Of a stretch of 64,000 bases of DNA, positions 15,470 through 24,005 are shown in pieces. The DNA lies in assembly GCA_037382465.1 (NCBI GenBank), contig JARRPX010000015.1:1-64000 (forward strand). Reading direction: 5' to 3'. Source of the stretch: Anaerolineales bacterium. Lineage in GTDB: Bacteria; Chloroflexota; Anaerolineae; Anaerolineales; E44-bin32. Below the pieces are notes generated by a model. The model was not told the origin of the DNA, searched no databases, and saw only the letters and a list, made by a program, of their open reading frames with translations. Position 1 is the stretch's first letter; every line of letters starts with the position of its first letter. A program made the position numbers and the translations under genes.

Positions 15470-17040
15470 CTGCGATCGCGCAAAAGGCGAATCGCTCGGT
15501 GATCATACTCTGGATCTGTCTGCCGATTTTCATCGGCGCGATGGATCTCACCGTGGTATCCGCGGTCCTGCCCCAGGTCATTTTCGATCTCGAAATACCA
15601 CTGCAGACCGGTCTGGATGAAGCGGCATGGCTGGTCACGGGTTATCTTCTGGCCTACAGCGTCGCCCTGATGTTCATGGGGCGATTATCGGATATCTACG
15701 GCCGACGCAAAGTCTTTCTGATTTCACTGACCGTCTTTGCGGTTGGGTCCTATCTCGTGGCAGTTGGTGAAACATGGCCGACTCGCTTCGCGCTGCGCAC
15801 GATCTACACGTTCGCCGAAAATCGTCCAGATCCCGCACACGTCTCTCTGGCCGTTTTGATCGCTGCGCGGATGATCCAGGCTTTTGGTGCAGGCGCCATG
15901 GTGCCCGTCGGAATGGCACTCGTTGGAGATTTGTATCCCATCGGAGAGCGGGCAAAACCTTTGGCTGTGATCGCCGCCGTAGACACCGCGGGTTGGGTCG
16001 TGGGGCATCTGTACGGCGGCATTATCGTCCGCTTCTACGATTGGCGAACGATTTTCTGGCTCAACCTGCCGCTTTGTCTGCTGGCGTTCGTCATGATTTG
16101 GAAGGTTCTGCGAGGTACGGCAAAAGAAAGCGCGAGTGCGCGGATGGACTGGTTGGGTGCCAGTCTGATCGCTGCGAGTCTCGTTCTACTCAACGTTAGC
16201 ATGGGGACGAAAATGGAGCTGGGAGGAGCGATTTCACAGGCGGGTCATACCGGTCTGCCTTCCTACGCGCTGCCTTTCGCCGCTGCAGCCGTTGGTTTGT
16301 TCGCGATATTTTTGCTGCGCCAAGCTCGCTTCGAACACCCGCTCATTCCCCTGCGCCTCTTCCGCTTACCGAACTTCACTTCGGCTACACTGGCCAATTT
16401 CCTGGTCGGTTTCAGCCTTTTTGTGGCCATCGCCAACGTTCCCCTTTTTATCAATACCGTCGTGGCACGAACGTTGGAACAAGGCGCCTGGGAGAGCGGT
16501 TGGGTTCTCTCCGCACTTACGGTTCCAATGGCGCTCGCCGCGTTGCCCGGTGGCTGGCTGACTGCAAGACGTGGCTATCGTACACCGGCGATTATCGGAT
16601 TGCTTGTGAGCTTGATTGGCTTTATACTAATGACCGCTTGGCAACAGGACACGCCGTATTCAGTGATGTTGCCGAATTTGATTCTGGCCGGGTGTGGATT
16701 TGGATTGACGATCGCGCCCATCGCTGCGGCCGTGATCGACAGCGTTCCTGCACCATTCCGGGGGACGGCTTCTGCGTTGGTCATTTTCTTTCGCTTGATG
16801 GGGATGACGCTCGGGGTTTCCAGTATGACCGCTTACGGCTTGTATCGAGCGGATATACTCACCGACCGGTTGCTGCCACTCAATGCCGGTTTGAATGAGA
16901 GCTTACAAGTTGGGATGGAAGTCGCCGTCCAAGTGGTACGTGAAACCTTTTTGTTTGCAGGCCTCGTATGCGTAATCGCGCTCCTGCCTGTAATTCGCAT
17001 CAGGAGCAAGAGAAGACCAAAGGAAGTAGAAAATGAGTGA
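15466..17040 (+). CDS. MFS transporter, 14-helix DHA2-like, coupled to the LppX-type lipoprotein
   Basis: A 524-residue integral membrane protein with about 14 hydrophobic helices. The N-terminal AMDLTVVSAVLPQ motif and the loop 2-3 motif GRLSDIYGRRKVF are typical of drug/proton antiporters of the DHA2 type. Length and helix number match mycobacterial Rv1410c/P55, which works with the lipoprotein LprG in exporting triacylglycerides and related lipids. It starts with GTG overlapping the lipoprotein stop (GTGA) and ends overlapping the next gene by 8 nt. The substrate is inferred from the pairing only. Confidence 0.86.
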   Translation: MTAIAQKANRSVIILWICLPIFIGAMDLTVVSAVLPQVIFDLEIPLQTGLDEAAWLVTGYLLAYSVALMFMGRLSDIYGRRKVFLISLTVFAVGSYLVAVGETWPTRFALRTIYTFAENRPDPAHVSLAVLIAARMIQAFGAGAMVPVGMALVGDLYPIGERAKPLAVIAAVDTAGWVVGHLYGGIIVRFYDWRTIFWLNLPLCLLAFVMIWKVLRGTAKESASARMDWLGASLIAASLVLLNVSMGTKMELGGAISQAGHTGLPSYALPFAAAAVGLFAIFLLRQARFEHPLIPLRLFRLPNFTSATLANFLVGFSLFVAIANVPLFINTVVARTLEQGAWESGWVLSALTVPMALAALPGGWLTARRGYRTPAIIGLLVSLIGFILMTAWQQDTPYSVMLPNLILAGCGFGLTIAPIAAAVIDSVPAPFRGTASALVIFFRLMGMTLGVSSMTAYGLYRADILTDRLLPLNAGLNESLQVGMEVAVQVVRETFLFAGLVCVIALLPVIRIRSKRRPKEVENE

Positions 17041-18713
17041 ACAAGAATCAACAGCCCCGGTTTCCGAATCCAGTGATCGCCGGAGGATGTTTGTAGGATT
17101 CGGCATTCTCGCAGGCGTCATTCTCGTGATCGTCCTTGCCGTCGTGATCCTGCTTTTCGTCGATCCCTTCAGGTGGGACTTGCTGGGCACGGCCGGAAGG
17201 GATGCGGCGGCTGAGGCAATGCCAACCGACGTAGTCTTGTATCTCCACCTGGACATGGATCGTCTCGGTGATGAAAACCTCGAAGCGGTCGTACGTGCAC
17301 TCTCACCTGAACCGCTGGAGGAAGGCACGACGTTCCTCGATCAAACACTGGAACAGGTGGACGAGTGGCTCGGTGAGGAAATGAACATCACCTACAGTGA
17401 AGATATCCAACCCTGGATCGGGAACGATGCGGGCCTCGGCGTCGTAGATTTGATGGCAGGCGTGATTGGTGGAAGCGCGGAAGAGGGAATACTACTCGCT
17501 CTCGAGGTCGACGACGAAAGCGCAGCGGATGTGTTTCTCGATCAAACCATCGCCGAATTCGAGGAGAGCGGTGGTACCGTAGAAGAGGAAATCTACGAGG
17601 AACAAACCATCTACTTCATCGAAAATGAGATGACGAGTGACGTCGCGATCTGTCGTTCGGGTGATCTGATGCTCATCGGTGAAACCGTAACCTCCATTCA
17701 AAACGGAATCGATGCCCAGAATGGTGACTCACTTGCCGATCTTGAAGGCTACCGGGATGCGATCGGGGGGCTGCCCGGCAGCGAAATTCTGACGATATAT
17801 ATGGATATGGTGAAGTACCAGGAAAGTATGGAGCCGTTACTCTCTATGGCATACGGCCCGGGGATGTCGGATTTGATGTCCGAATCAACAGGCGTCGCCG
17901 CTTCCGTCGGTGTGGGGATCTCCGCCGTGGGGCTATTTCAACACCAACCCCCAAATCCCATCCATGGCACCAGAAGATACGATCCTGTATCTCGCATCCG
18001 GGTTCGACGCAGAGAATATCGAGCAGACGAGAAAAACTATGCTGGAGATGTTGGGCGGCCAGGGGGCGGATGCGGAAGAAGCGCTGGCGATGTTTACCAC
18101 GGCATTTGGTTTCGACCCGATCGACGATCTCCTCGGCAGCCTGGACGGCGAATTCGATTTCTTGCTGGTGCCGTCCTCTTCAGGTGTGTTGGCTGAATCC
18201 CTGGACATTCCCCTCGGTTTTGCGATTTTAGCCGAGACCAATAAACCGCAGAAATTGCTGGACGTTGCCGATAACTTCAGCGCAGCGATGGAAAGACAAG
18301 GAATCGGAGAAGCTGAGGTCAGCGAGCAGGAGTTCGGAACAATATATGACCTGGTGAACATGTTCAATGGAGATTCGATCCTCACCTACGGCGTCAGTGA
18401 TGATCGTCTGATGATCGGATCGTCGCTCGATATCCTTGCTGATCTGTTCGACGGTGGTCCGTCCCTTGCGGACAGCGATAGTTATCAGGACATTTGGAAA
18501 GAATTCCCGAAGAACATGGCTCCCGTGGTGTACGTAGACATCGAAGGTTTGATCGGACAGCTTCGGGAGGTGATGGAGCCCTGGGAACGGGAAGATTTCG
18601 ACGAGGAAGCTGGTGAAGTCCTGGCTGCGATGAAATTCTTCGCTGCAGCAGCAGCGCCAATGAAAGGCAATATTGGTAGAGCCACTTTTATCCTGTTTGT
18701 TGAAACCGAATAA
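17033..18713 (+). pseudogene. DUF3352-like membrane-anchored protein with a frameshift
   Basis: The first frame (17033 onward) gives a charged N-terminus, a transmembrane helix (about 22-44) and an acidic extracytoplasmic domain (AAEAMPTDVVLYLHLDMDRLG), typical of DUF3352 proteins. Near 17929-17933 the homology-like text jumps to the +1 frame, which continues YFNTNPQIPSMAPEDTILYL to the stop at 18711-18713. An extra G in the GGGG run at 17929-17932 would explain it. The start is ATG 17033, AAGGAAG 6 nt upstream, overlapping the MFS gene. Both halves keep the same acidic composition, so the damage is recent or a sequencing error. Function is unknown. Confidence 0.78.
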
Positions 18714-18772
18714 GCACGTCAATCTCCGTATCTCGTGCGATCCCGGAACTGCGACCGGTTCATTTCAGTGGA

Positions 18773-19522
18773 TTGCACGAGATTGTTGTAGATATCGAAG
18801 AAAAGGGTATTTCACGCAAGAATTATCCCAGAACAGAGCGCCCGGCTTGGTTCTTTCCTGCTGCCGTCTGTGTAATCTTCATGATGGCGAATTTAGCCTG
18901 CAGCCTTCCGGCGGTCTTGAAAGATACGGTTGTGGATGACATCGTTCTGGATGCGCTTGGCCCGATAGGCCAATCGCTATACCTGCTTGCCGCCATCGGC
19001 GGCGCGCTTTTACTCTTCGCGGGTTGGAAAATTTATCGTTTCATCGTCGCTTTACCCGGATTCTTTATCGGGGCAATGCTCGGTGTGCAGATCGCTTTCC
19101 ATCTGGATCAGAGCGGGTGGATCGCACTACTTGCCCTGCTCGTCGGTGGGATGATCGGTGCCTGGCTCGCCCTGGCGGTTCACGATCTCGCCATCTTCGT
19201 CATCGGAGTGGTAGGAGGCATCTTGCTCGCCGACACGCTGTGGGGAGTGTTTTCGACGACAGATCCAACGTTGTTGTTCGAAGTCGGCGCAGGAATCGCA
19301 GGTGGGATACTGCTGTTGGTGATGTCCAGAGCCTGGATGATGCTGCTTTCAGCCGCAGTCGGGGCGGTGATGTTCGTCTGGGGCGTGCAGATCAGTTTGG
19401 TCTATGCTCTGCTTTTCTTCATTCTGGGGATCGTCGTGCAATCGCTGTTGTCACGTGCAATGGGGGAACGGGCGTACGAGCAAGCGTCTGAGGCGGAACA
19501 TCCTCCGATGATAAACGAATAA
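18773..19522 (+). CDS. TMEM198/DUF4203-like membrane protein
   Basis: About 249 residues from a TTG start at 18773. The first hydrophobic segment (AWFFPAAVCVIFMMANLAC) is followed by some seven glycine/alanine-rich helices (LLFAGWKIYRFIVALPGFFIG, AGGILLLVMSRAWMMLLSA). This is the repetitive pattern of TMEM198/DUF4203 domains. The start is uncertain because no clear ribosome-binding sequence precedes it. It lies 59 nt after the frameshifted gene, and a strong terminator at 19565-19594 ends the unit. Confidence 0.7.
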   Translation: MHEIVVDIEEKGISRKNYPRTERPAWFFPAAVCVIFMMANLACSLPAVLKDTVVDDIVLDALGPIGQSLYLLAAIGGALLLFAGWKIYRFIVALPGFFIGAMLGVQIAFHLDQSGWIALLALLVGGMIGAWLALAVHDLAIFVIGVVGGILLADTLWGVFSTTDPTLLFEVGAGIAGGILLLVMSRAWMMLLSAAVGAVMFVWGVQISLVYALLFFILGIVVQSLLSRAMGERAYEQASEAEHPPMINE

Positions 19523-19564
19523 AGGCAGCCTTCTTGATTCCGCAGGATCGTTCGTATAATTTGT

Positions 19565-19594
19565 AAGGGCTCACGCACGTGAGCCCTTTTTTCA
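19565..19594 (+). terminator. Strong Rho-independent terminator
   Basis: GGGCTCAC (19567-19574), loop GCAC, GTGAGCCC (19579-19586), then six T. It closes the unit that ends with the TMEM198-like gene and lies between convergent genes. Confidence 0.93.
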
Positions 19595-19619
19595 TTTTAA
19601 ATTTATCCTCGTTCTGCAC

Positions 19620-21071
19620 TTACTCTGCTAATGACCCGCCAAAATCCAGCAGCGCTTGTACTTCATCCGAATTGGGGGCTTCGGCGTAGATGCGCAGCAC
19701 CGGTTCCGTGCCGGAAGGTCTGATCAAAAGCCAGGAGTCATCCTCGAGGATGTATTTCACACCATCGAGCGTGTTGACTTCGCTTACCTTTACGTCGCCG
19801 ATTTTATCCGGCGCAGTACTGGCAAGCTGCCGGACCAAACGAGGTTTCTCGATCGGACGGGACAAGCGTAGATCGAGGCGGGCGTACTGGATCGGCCCTG
19901 CTTCCTTCAGGAGTTCGTCGACCAATACGTTGAGTGGCTTTCCGGTCACCGCCACCATTTCGACCAGCATCAAGCCCATGAGGATTCCATCGCCCTCGGG
20001 GATGTGGCCTTTGAAGGAAATCCCTCCCGATTCCTCGCCGCCGATGAGCACATCGTCGCGAAGCATGTGTTCTGCAATGTAGTTGAAACCCACAGGAGTC
20101 TCGATTACCTCCAGGTTGTAGCGGCGCGCGAGGCGATTGATCATCTGTGTCGTCGAGACGGTTTTCACTACTTTGCCGGTAAAGCCGTGGTGTTCAACCA
20201 GATGTTTGAGTGCCAAGGCCATGATGCGGTGTGGATCGACAAACTGTCCCCTGCCATCCATGGCGCCGATGCGATCGGCATCCCCGTCTGTGGCCAGGCC
20301 AAGTTGGCCATGCCCTGCGGCAATGGCGCCTGCCAGTGCTCCCAGGTAGCGGGCGATGGGCTCAGGATGGATTCCGCCGAACCCGGGATTCATTTCCCCC
20401 CGCACCTCGAAAACCTCACAACCGGTTCCCTGCAGAATGCCTTTGATCTGTCCTCGCCCCGAGCCGAACATCGAATCGACGACAATGTGTTGCGGATTGT
20501 CGGCGATGGAATCGAAATCGATGAGTGAACGCAGATGATCGTAGTAGGCCGGCGTCGGATTGTAGCGTTCGATGAGGCCCGCTTCCCGCGCGCTTTCGTA
20601 TTCCATCAAGTTGGGTCCCCGGCCCCGGGCCTCGTTGTCGTTCAGGTACACCTCGACCCGCCGGCACTGTTCCCGCATCGCGGATCCGCCGTATGCGGCT
20701 TTCAGTTTGACGCCGTTGTACCGCGGTGGGTTGTGGGATGCAGTGATCATCAACCCGGCGATCGCGCCGAGATGCCTGACTGAATAGGAAATCGTAGGCG
20801 AGGGAACGTCGGCGGAGGTGAGGTACACCTTGTAGCCGTTGGCAGCGAGTACGCGCGCGGCTTCGACAGCGAAGCGATCGGAGAGAAAGCGGGTGTCGAA
20901 ACCTACGACCATACGTTTCGGGTCGGGCTGCACGCCGCTGGTCATGCCGTTGAGCCATTCCGCCGAGGCGACGGCGTCCGCAATCGCCTGGGCTACGAGA
21001 CGTAGATTGTGAAAAGTAAATGTGTCTGAGATTACGGCACGCCAACCGTCGGTACCGAAATGAATGGGCAT
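19620..21071 (-). CDS. Alpha-D-phosphohexomutase (phosphoglucomutase/phosphomannomutase)
   Basis: A 483-residue cytosolic enzyme that moves a phosphate between C1 and C6 of a hexose or hexosamine. All four family motifs are present: the phosphoserine loop TASHNPP (near residue 111), metal-binding DGDADR (near 245), the sugar-specificity loop GGEESGG (near 335) and the phosphate-binding RPSGTEP (near 460). The metal motif and length fit the PGM/PMM group; GlmM proteins usually carry GDAM/GEQSGH variants, so GlmM is less likely. The exact substrate cannot be read from the sequence. It is the first gene of its strand after a terminator and is not tightly linked to its neighbours. Confidence 0.92.
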   Translation of the reverse strand: MPIHFGTDGWRAVISDTFTFHNLRLVAQAIADAVASAEWLNGMTSGVQPDPKRMVVGFDTRFLSDRFAVEAARVLAANGYKVYLTSADVPSPTISYSVRHLGAIAGLMITASHNPPRYNGVKLKAAYGGSAMREQCRRVEVYLNDNEARGRGPNLMEYESAREAGLIERYNPTPAYYDHLRSLIDFDSIADNPQHIVVDSMFGSGRGQIKGILQGTGCEVFEVRGEMNPGFGGIHPEPIARYLGALAGAIAAGHGQLGLATDGDADRIGAMDGRGQFVDPHRIMALALKHLVEHHGFTGKVVKTVSTTQMINRLARRYNLEVIETPVGFNYIAEHMLRDDVLIGGEESGGISFKGHIPEGDGILMGLMLVEMVAVTGKPLNVLVDELLKEAGPIQYARLDLRLSRPIEKPRLVRQLASTAPDKIGDVKVSEVNTLDGVKYILEDDSWLLIRPSGTEPVLRIYAEAPNSDEVQALLDFGGSLAE

Positions 21072-21166
21072 ACAGACTCCTAGCGGGATGATTGGGCGGC
21101 GGGATTGTAACAGCAGGTAAGGCGATGGTCAACCGGCGGAATGGTCATGGCGGCGGTTTCCCTTGA

Positions 21167-22462
21167 TCAGGCGGATGTGTACTTGAGACCGACGACGAGA
21201 TCGTTGAGGTTGGTTCCACTGGGACCGGTTATCAGCAAAGACCCCAACGCCTCATGGAAGGGGAAGGAATCGTTATTGCCGAGCGCTCCTTCCGGATCCA
21301 GGCCGAGTCGGCGGGCGCGGGGAATGCTGTCTCCTGTAACGATCGCGCCGGCGCCCGGAGTGGGGCCATCGACTCCGTCTGTAGCCAGCGCCATCACTGC
21401 GCAACCGGGAGTCCCTTCAAGCTTCAGGGCAGCGGCAAGGGCAAGTTCTTGATTGCGGCCTCCGCGTCCATCCCCCCGAATATCGACGGTGGTCTCGCCT
21501 CCCGCGAGCAGACATGCTGGACCGGATGTCCGCAGCAGGCTGTTGGCCATCCGCCTTCCCGCGCTGCGCGCTTCTCCTTCCAATCGCTGGGTGAGGACTC
21601 GCGTGGGAAACCCTAATTCGCGGGCTTTTTCCCGTGCTGCGTGAACGACCAGGCGGTTGTTACCGATGACGATGTTTTTGGGTGGAGACGTCCGGGGCAG
21701 GGATTTTCGGCTTTGGCGCAGTGTGCGCTGGATGCTTTCCGGGATCCGGCTCCACAAATGGTACTGCTCCAAGATAGCACGAGCTTGTTCGGGTGTCGGC
21801 GCACGAAGCACGGTGGGTCCGGAGGCGATTGCGGAGAGGCGATCGCCTATCACGTCGGAGAGGATCAAGGATACGACCCTGGCGGGTGCAGCCATTCGGG
21901 CCAGGCCTCCCGCTTTGATCCGGGAGATGGCGCGGCGGACGACGTTGATGGATTCGATCGGCGCGCCGGATTTCAACATAAGCGAATTGATCCTGCGTAT
22001 GTCTTCCAGGTCGATTCCCGGGCGGGGAAGCTCGAGCATGGCCGATCCGCCGCCCGAGATCAGCGCCAGGACGAGATCGTCCGCCGCCGTATCGGCGAGC
22101 ATTACGGCGACCGCACGACCCGCATCCAAACTGCCCTGGTCCGGCAGTGGGTGCCCCGTTTGGAAGACCTGCAATCCGCGCGGGAGCGGTCCTTCAAATT
22201 CCTTCGGTGCGGCGATCAGACCTTCCGCGAATGGACGATCGAGGATATGTACTACGGCCCGGCTCATTGCGGGAGATGCCTTTCCAAAGGCAACGAGGAA
22301 GAACCGGTCGATCGAGTTCCGCCGGATCGTCAGGTCATCGATCTGCAGCGCGTCATCGCACAGGCTCAGCTTGCGGCGGATCAATGCGTCCGGATCTGCC
22401 ACCGCCATCGCTGCGCTGCGAATGGACTTCAAATGAGCCAAATGGTCACGATATTTCAACAT
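21167..22462 (-). CDS. Glycerate 2-kinase, GckA/MOFRL family
   Basis: A 431-residue enzyme expected to convert D-glycerate to 2-phosphoglycerate using ATP. Family motifs are LVAFGKASPAM near the N-terminus, ALISGGGSAMLELP (about 138-151), SDVIGDRLSAIASGPT (about 207-222), LAGGETTVDIRGDGRGGRNQE (about 325-345) and ATDGVDGPTPGAGA (about 365-378), which together define the DUF4147 plus MOFRL arrangement. The start is the ATG at 22462. It may serve glycerate produced from sugar acids, consistent with the uronate genes further along, though these are 38 kb away. No operon partner is visible. Confidence 0.93.
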   Translation of the reverse strand: MLKYRDHLAHLKSIRSAAMAVADPDALIRRKLSLCDDALQIDDLTIRRNSIDRFFLVAFGKASPAMSRAVVHILDRPFAEGLIAAPKEFEGPLPRGLQVFQTGHPLPDQGSLDAGRAVAVMLADTAADDLVLALISGGGSAMLELPRPGIDLEDIRRINSLMLKSGAPIESINVVRRAISRIKAGGLARMAAPARVVSLILSDVIGDRLSAIASGPTVLRAPTPEQARAILEQYHLWSRIPESIQRTLRQSRKSLPRTSPPKNIVIGNNRLVVHAAREKARELGFPTRVLTQRLEGEARSAGRRMANSLLRTSGPACLLAGGETTVDIRGDGRGGRNQELALAAALKLEGTPGCAVMALATDGVDGPTPGAGAIVTGDSIPRARRLGLDPEGALGNNDSFPFHEALGSLLITGPSGTNLNDLVVGLKYTSA

Positions 22463-22573
22463 ACGTTTACATGGATGAGTGAATATCGACGATCCTCAGT
22501 ATCTTCGCAGGATCCGATGTGCTCTACGATGAGCCGGCAGTAAAACCCGCGCGGTAGCAGTGGATCGTCTTGA

Positions 22574-23860
22574 TTATTCCGTCTGGCCGCTGGCGATCGA
22601 TTGTGCGACACTGACTGCTGCGTTGGATGGCTTTACCCCATCACGAATTACCGCGACGATGGCATCGCGGATGGGCGGCCCAAATACGGCCAGCGTTTCT
22701 GGCGGAAGTTCAGGCCGCATGATGGTTACCAGGCTGCTGGCCAGGGATGTTTCCGGACCTTCCGGCCACTGGGATAAAGCCAGGTTTGTCGGCGGCAGCA
22801 TACCCAGGGCGTGTGTCCATGGGCCGAGGAATTCCGGATCCGTGAGCCAGTCGATCATCTGCGCCGCCAGTTCCTGGTTATCGCTGTCGTTGTCGACGAT
22901 GGCCAAGGACCACGTTTTCGCGAACCCAATACCGGGTTCTGTTTGCGTCGGCAGTGGGACGGCGGAGAGGACACGCAGATCGCTTTCCAGGAGGAATTCA
23001 TCCAACGGAGCGACCGCACTGGTCGCTCGTTCTGCGACAAGCGCCTGCCAGGTTTCGGTTGCGCTGGCATATTGAAGAGCGGCCGTCGATAAGATATCAG
23101 AGTTCCAGGCCGAGTCGTAGAAAGTAAGAACTTCGGTCAACACGATGGGATCGAGTGCCGGATCGCCGGCATCGTCGACGAGAGAACCGTCGAGCGCCAG
23201 GTACTGTGCGAGGCTGAAACTCGCCGCTGGATCGTTGGCCGGAAAAAGGAACGATTCAGGTCCGGCGAGGATGTTGGACCAGGTCATCGGCGGTGTTTGG
23301 AAGAGAAAGGTGCGATAGGCCAGAATTTCGGTTTCGCTGGCGATCGGACGGCCGTAGAAGCTTCCCTCGATTCGAGCGATGGAGACCGTGTGGTCGTACC
23401 AGGCGGGAGACGCCGGCGCTTCGAGGAACGTTTCGAGGGGCAGGATCAGGCCGTCGATTGCAGCCGCTCGAAGGCTTTCCGGGGTAAGACTGATGATGTC
23501 CGGTGTTACACTCGGTGCAGCGACCATGGCGGTCGCCAGACTTTGATACAAGCCTCCAACCCCCGTTTCCTCCTTGATGCGAATTTCCACCTCCACGCCG
23601 GAATGACTGCTTTCAAACAAATCCAGGCGTTGCCGCAGCAGCATACCGGCCGGACTGCCATCGTCCGGATCGAATGCAGGCGCCAGCCAAAGCCGCAAGA
23701 CGTTATCAGCTGGTTGAGGTGACTCAGTCGGGGTGGCGGTTCGAATTTGCTCAGAAGGAGCCGGCGTCATCAATTCAGGTCCGTTCGTTTCTTCGGCTGG
23801 AACGCAAGCAGAAACAAGCAGGACCGAGATTACGAGGAAAGTGCGGTGTAATTTACTCAT
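22574..23860 (-). CDS. Extracellular solute-binding lipoprotein (ABC transporter type)
   Basis: About 428 residues. The signal peptide MSKLHRTFLVISVLLVSAC has a clear lipobox (VSAC), so the protein is lipid-anchored outside the membrane. The mature part has the two-lobed periplasmic-binding-protein look of sugar-binding proteins: LRLWLAPAFDPDDG, VEVEIRIKEETG, and the late NQELAAQMIDWLTDPEFLGPW segment. The ORF is open to 23881, but ATG 23860 begins the signal peptide. A TATAAT box (23875-23870) ends 9 nt before it. No ABC permease or ATPase is adjacent, so the partner transporter is elsewhere or absent. Confidence 0.88.
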   Translation of the reverse strand: MSKLHRTFLVISVLLVSACVPAEETNGPELMTPAPSEQIRTATPTESPQPADNVLRLWLAPAFDPDDGSPAGMLLRQRLDLFESSHSGVEVEIRIKEETGVGGLYQSLATAMVAAPSVTPDIISLTPESLRAAAIDGLILPLETFLEAPASPAWYDHTVSIARIEGSFYGRPIASETEILAYRTFLFQTPPMTWSNILAGPESFLFPANDPAASFSLAQYLALDGSLVDDAGDPALDPIVLTEVLTFYDSAWNSDILSTAALQYASATETWQALVAERATSAVAPLDEFLLESDLRVLSAVPLPTQTEPGIGFAKTWSLAIVDNDSDNQELAAQMIDWLTDPEFLGPWTHALGMLPPTNLALSQWPEGPETSLASSLVTIMRPELPPETLAVFGPPIRDAIVAVIRDGVKPSNAAVSVAQSIASGQTE

Positions 23861-23869
23861 GTCCACGGC

Positions 23870-23875
23870 ATTATA
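23870..23875 (-). promoter_or_regulatory. TATAAT -10 element of the solute-binding lipoprotein gene
   Basis: A consensus TATAAT on the minus strand with 9 nt to the ATG at 23860. Predicted transcription start is 2-4 nt before the start codon; no ribosome-binding sequence fits between. No convincing -35. Confidence 0.5.
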
Positions 23876-23988
23876 CTGCATACTTCGGAAAGTGGATTTT
23901 AGCGATTTGAAAGCAGCGGAGGCTGCATCCTTCGTGCGAAGACGGCGGTTGAAAGTACATATGCGCCATCAGCATTGTGGAATGGATG

Positions 23989-23997
23989 TGCTAGAAT
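23989..23997 (+). promoter_or_regulatory. Extended -10 promoter of uvrC
   Basis: TGC plus TAGAAT (23992-23997), 8 nt before ATG 24006. Predicted transcription start falls at or next to the ATG, so the message may be leaderless. No SOS box was seen here. Confidence 0.5.
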
Positions 23998-24005
23998 TTG
24001 ACTCG

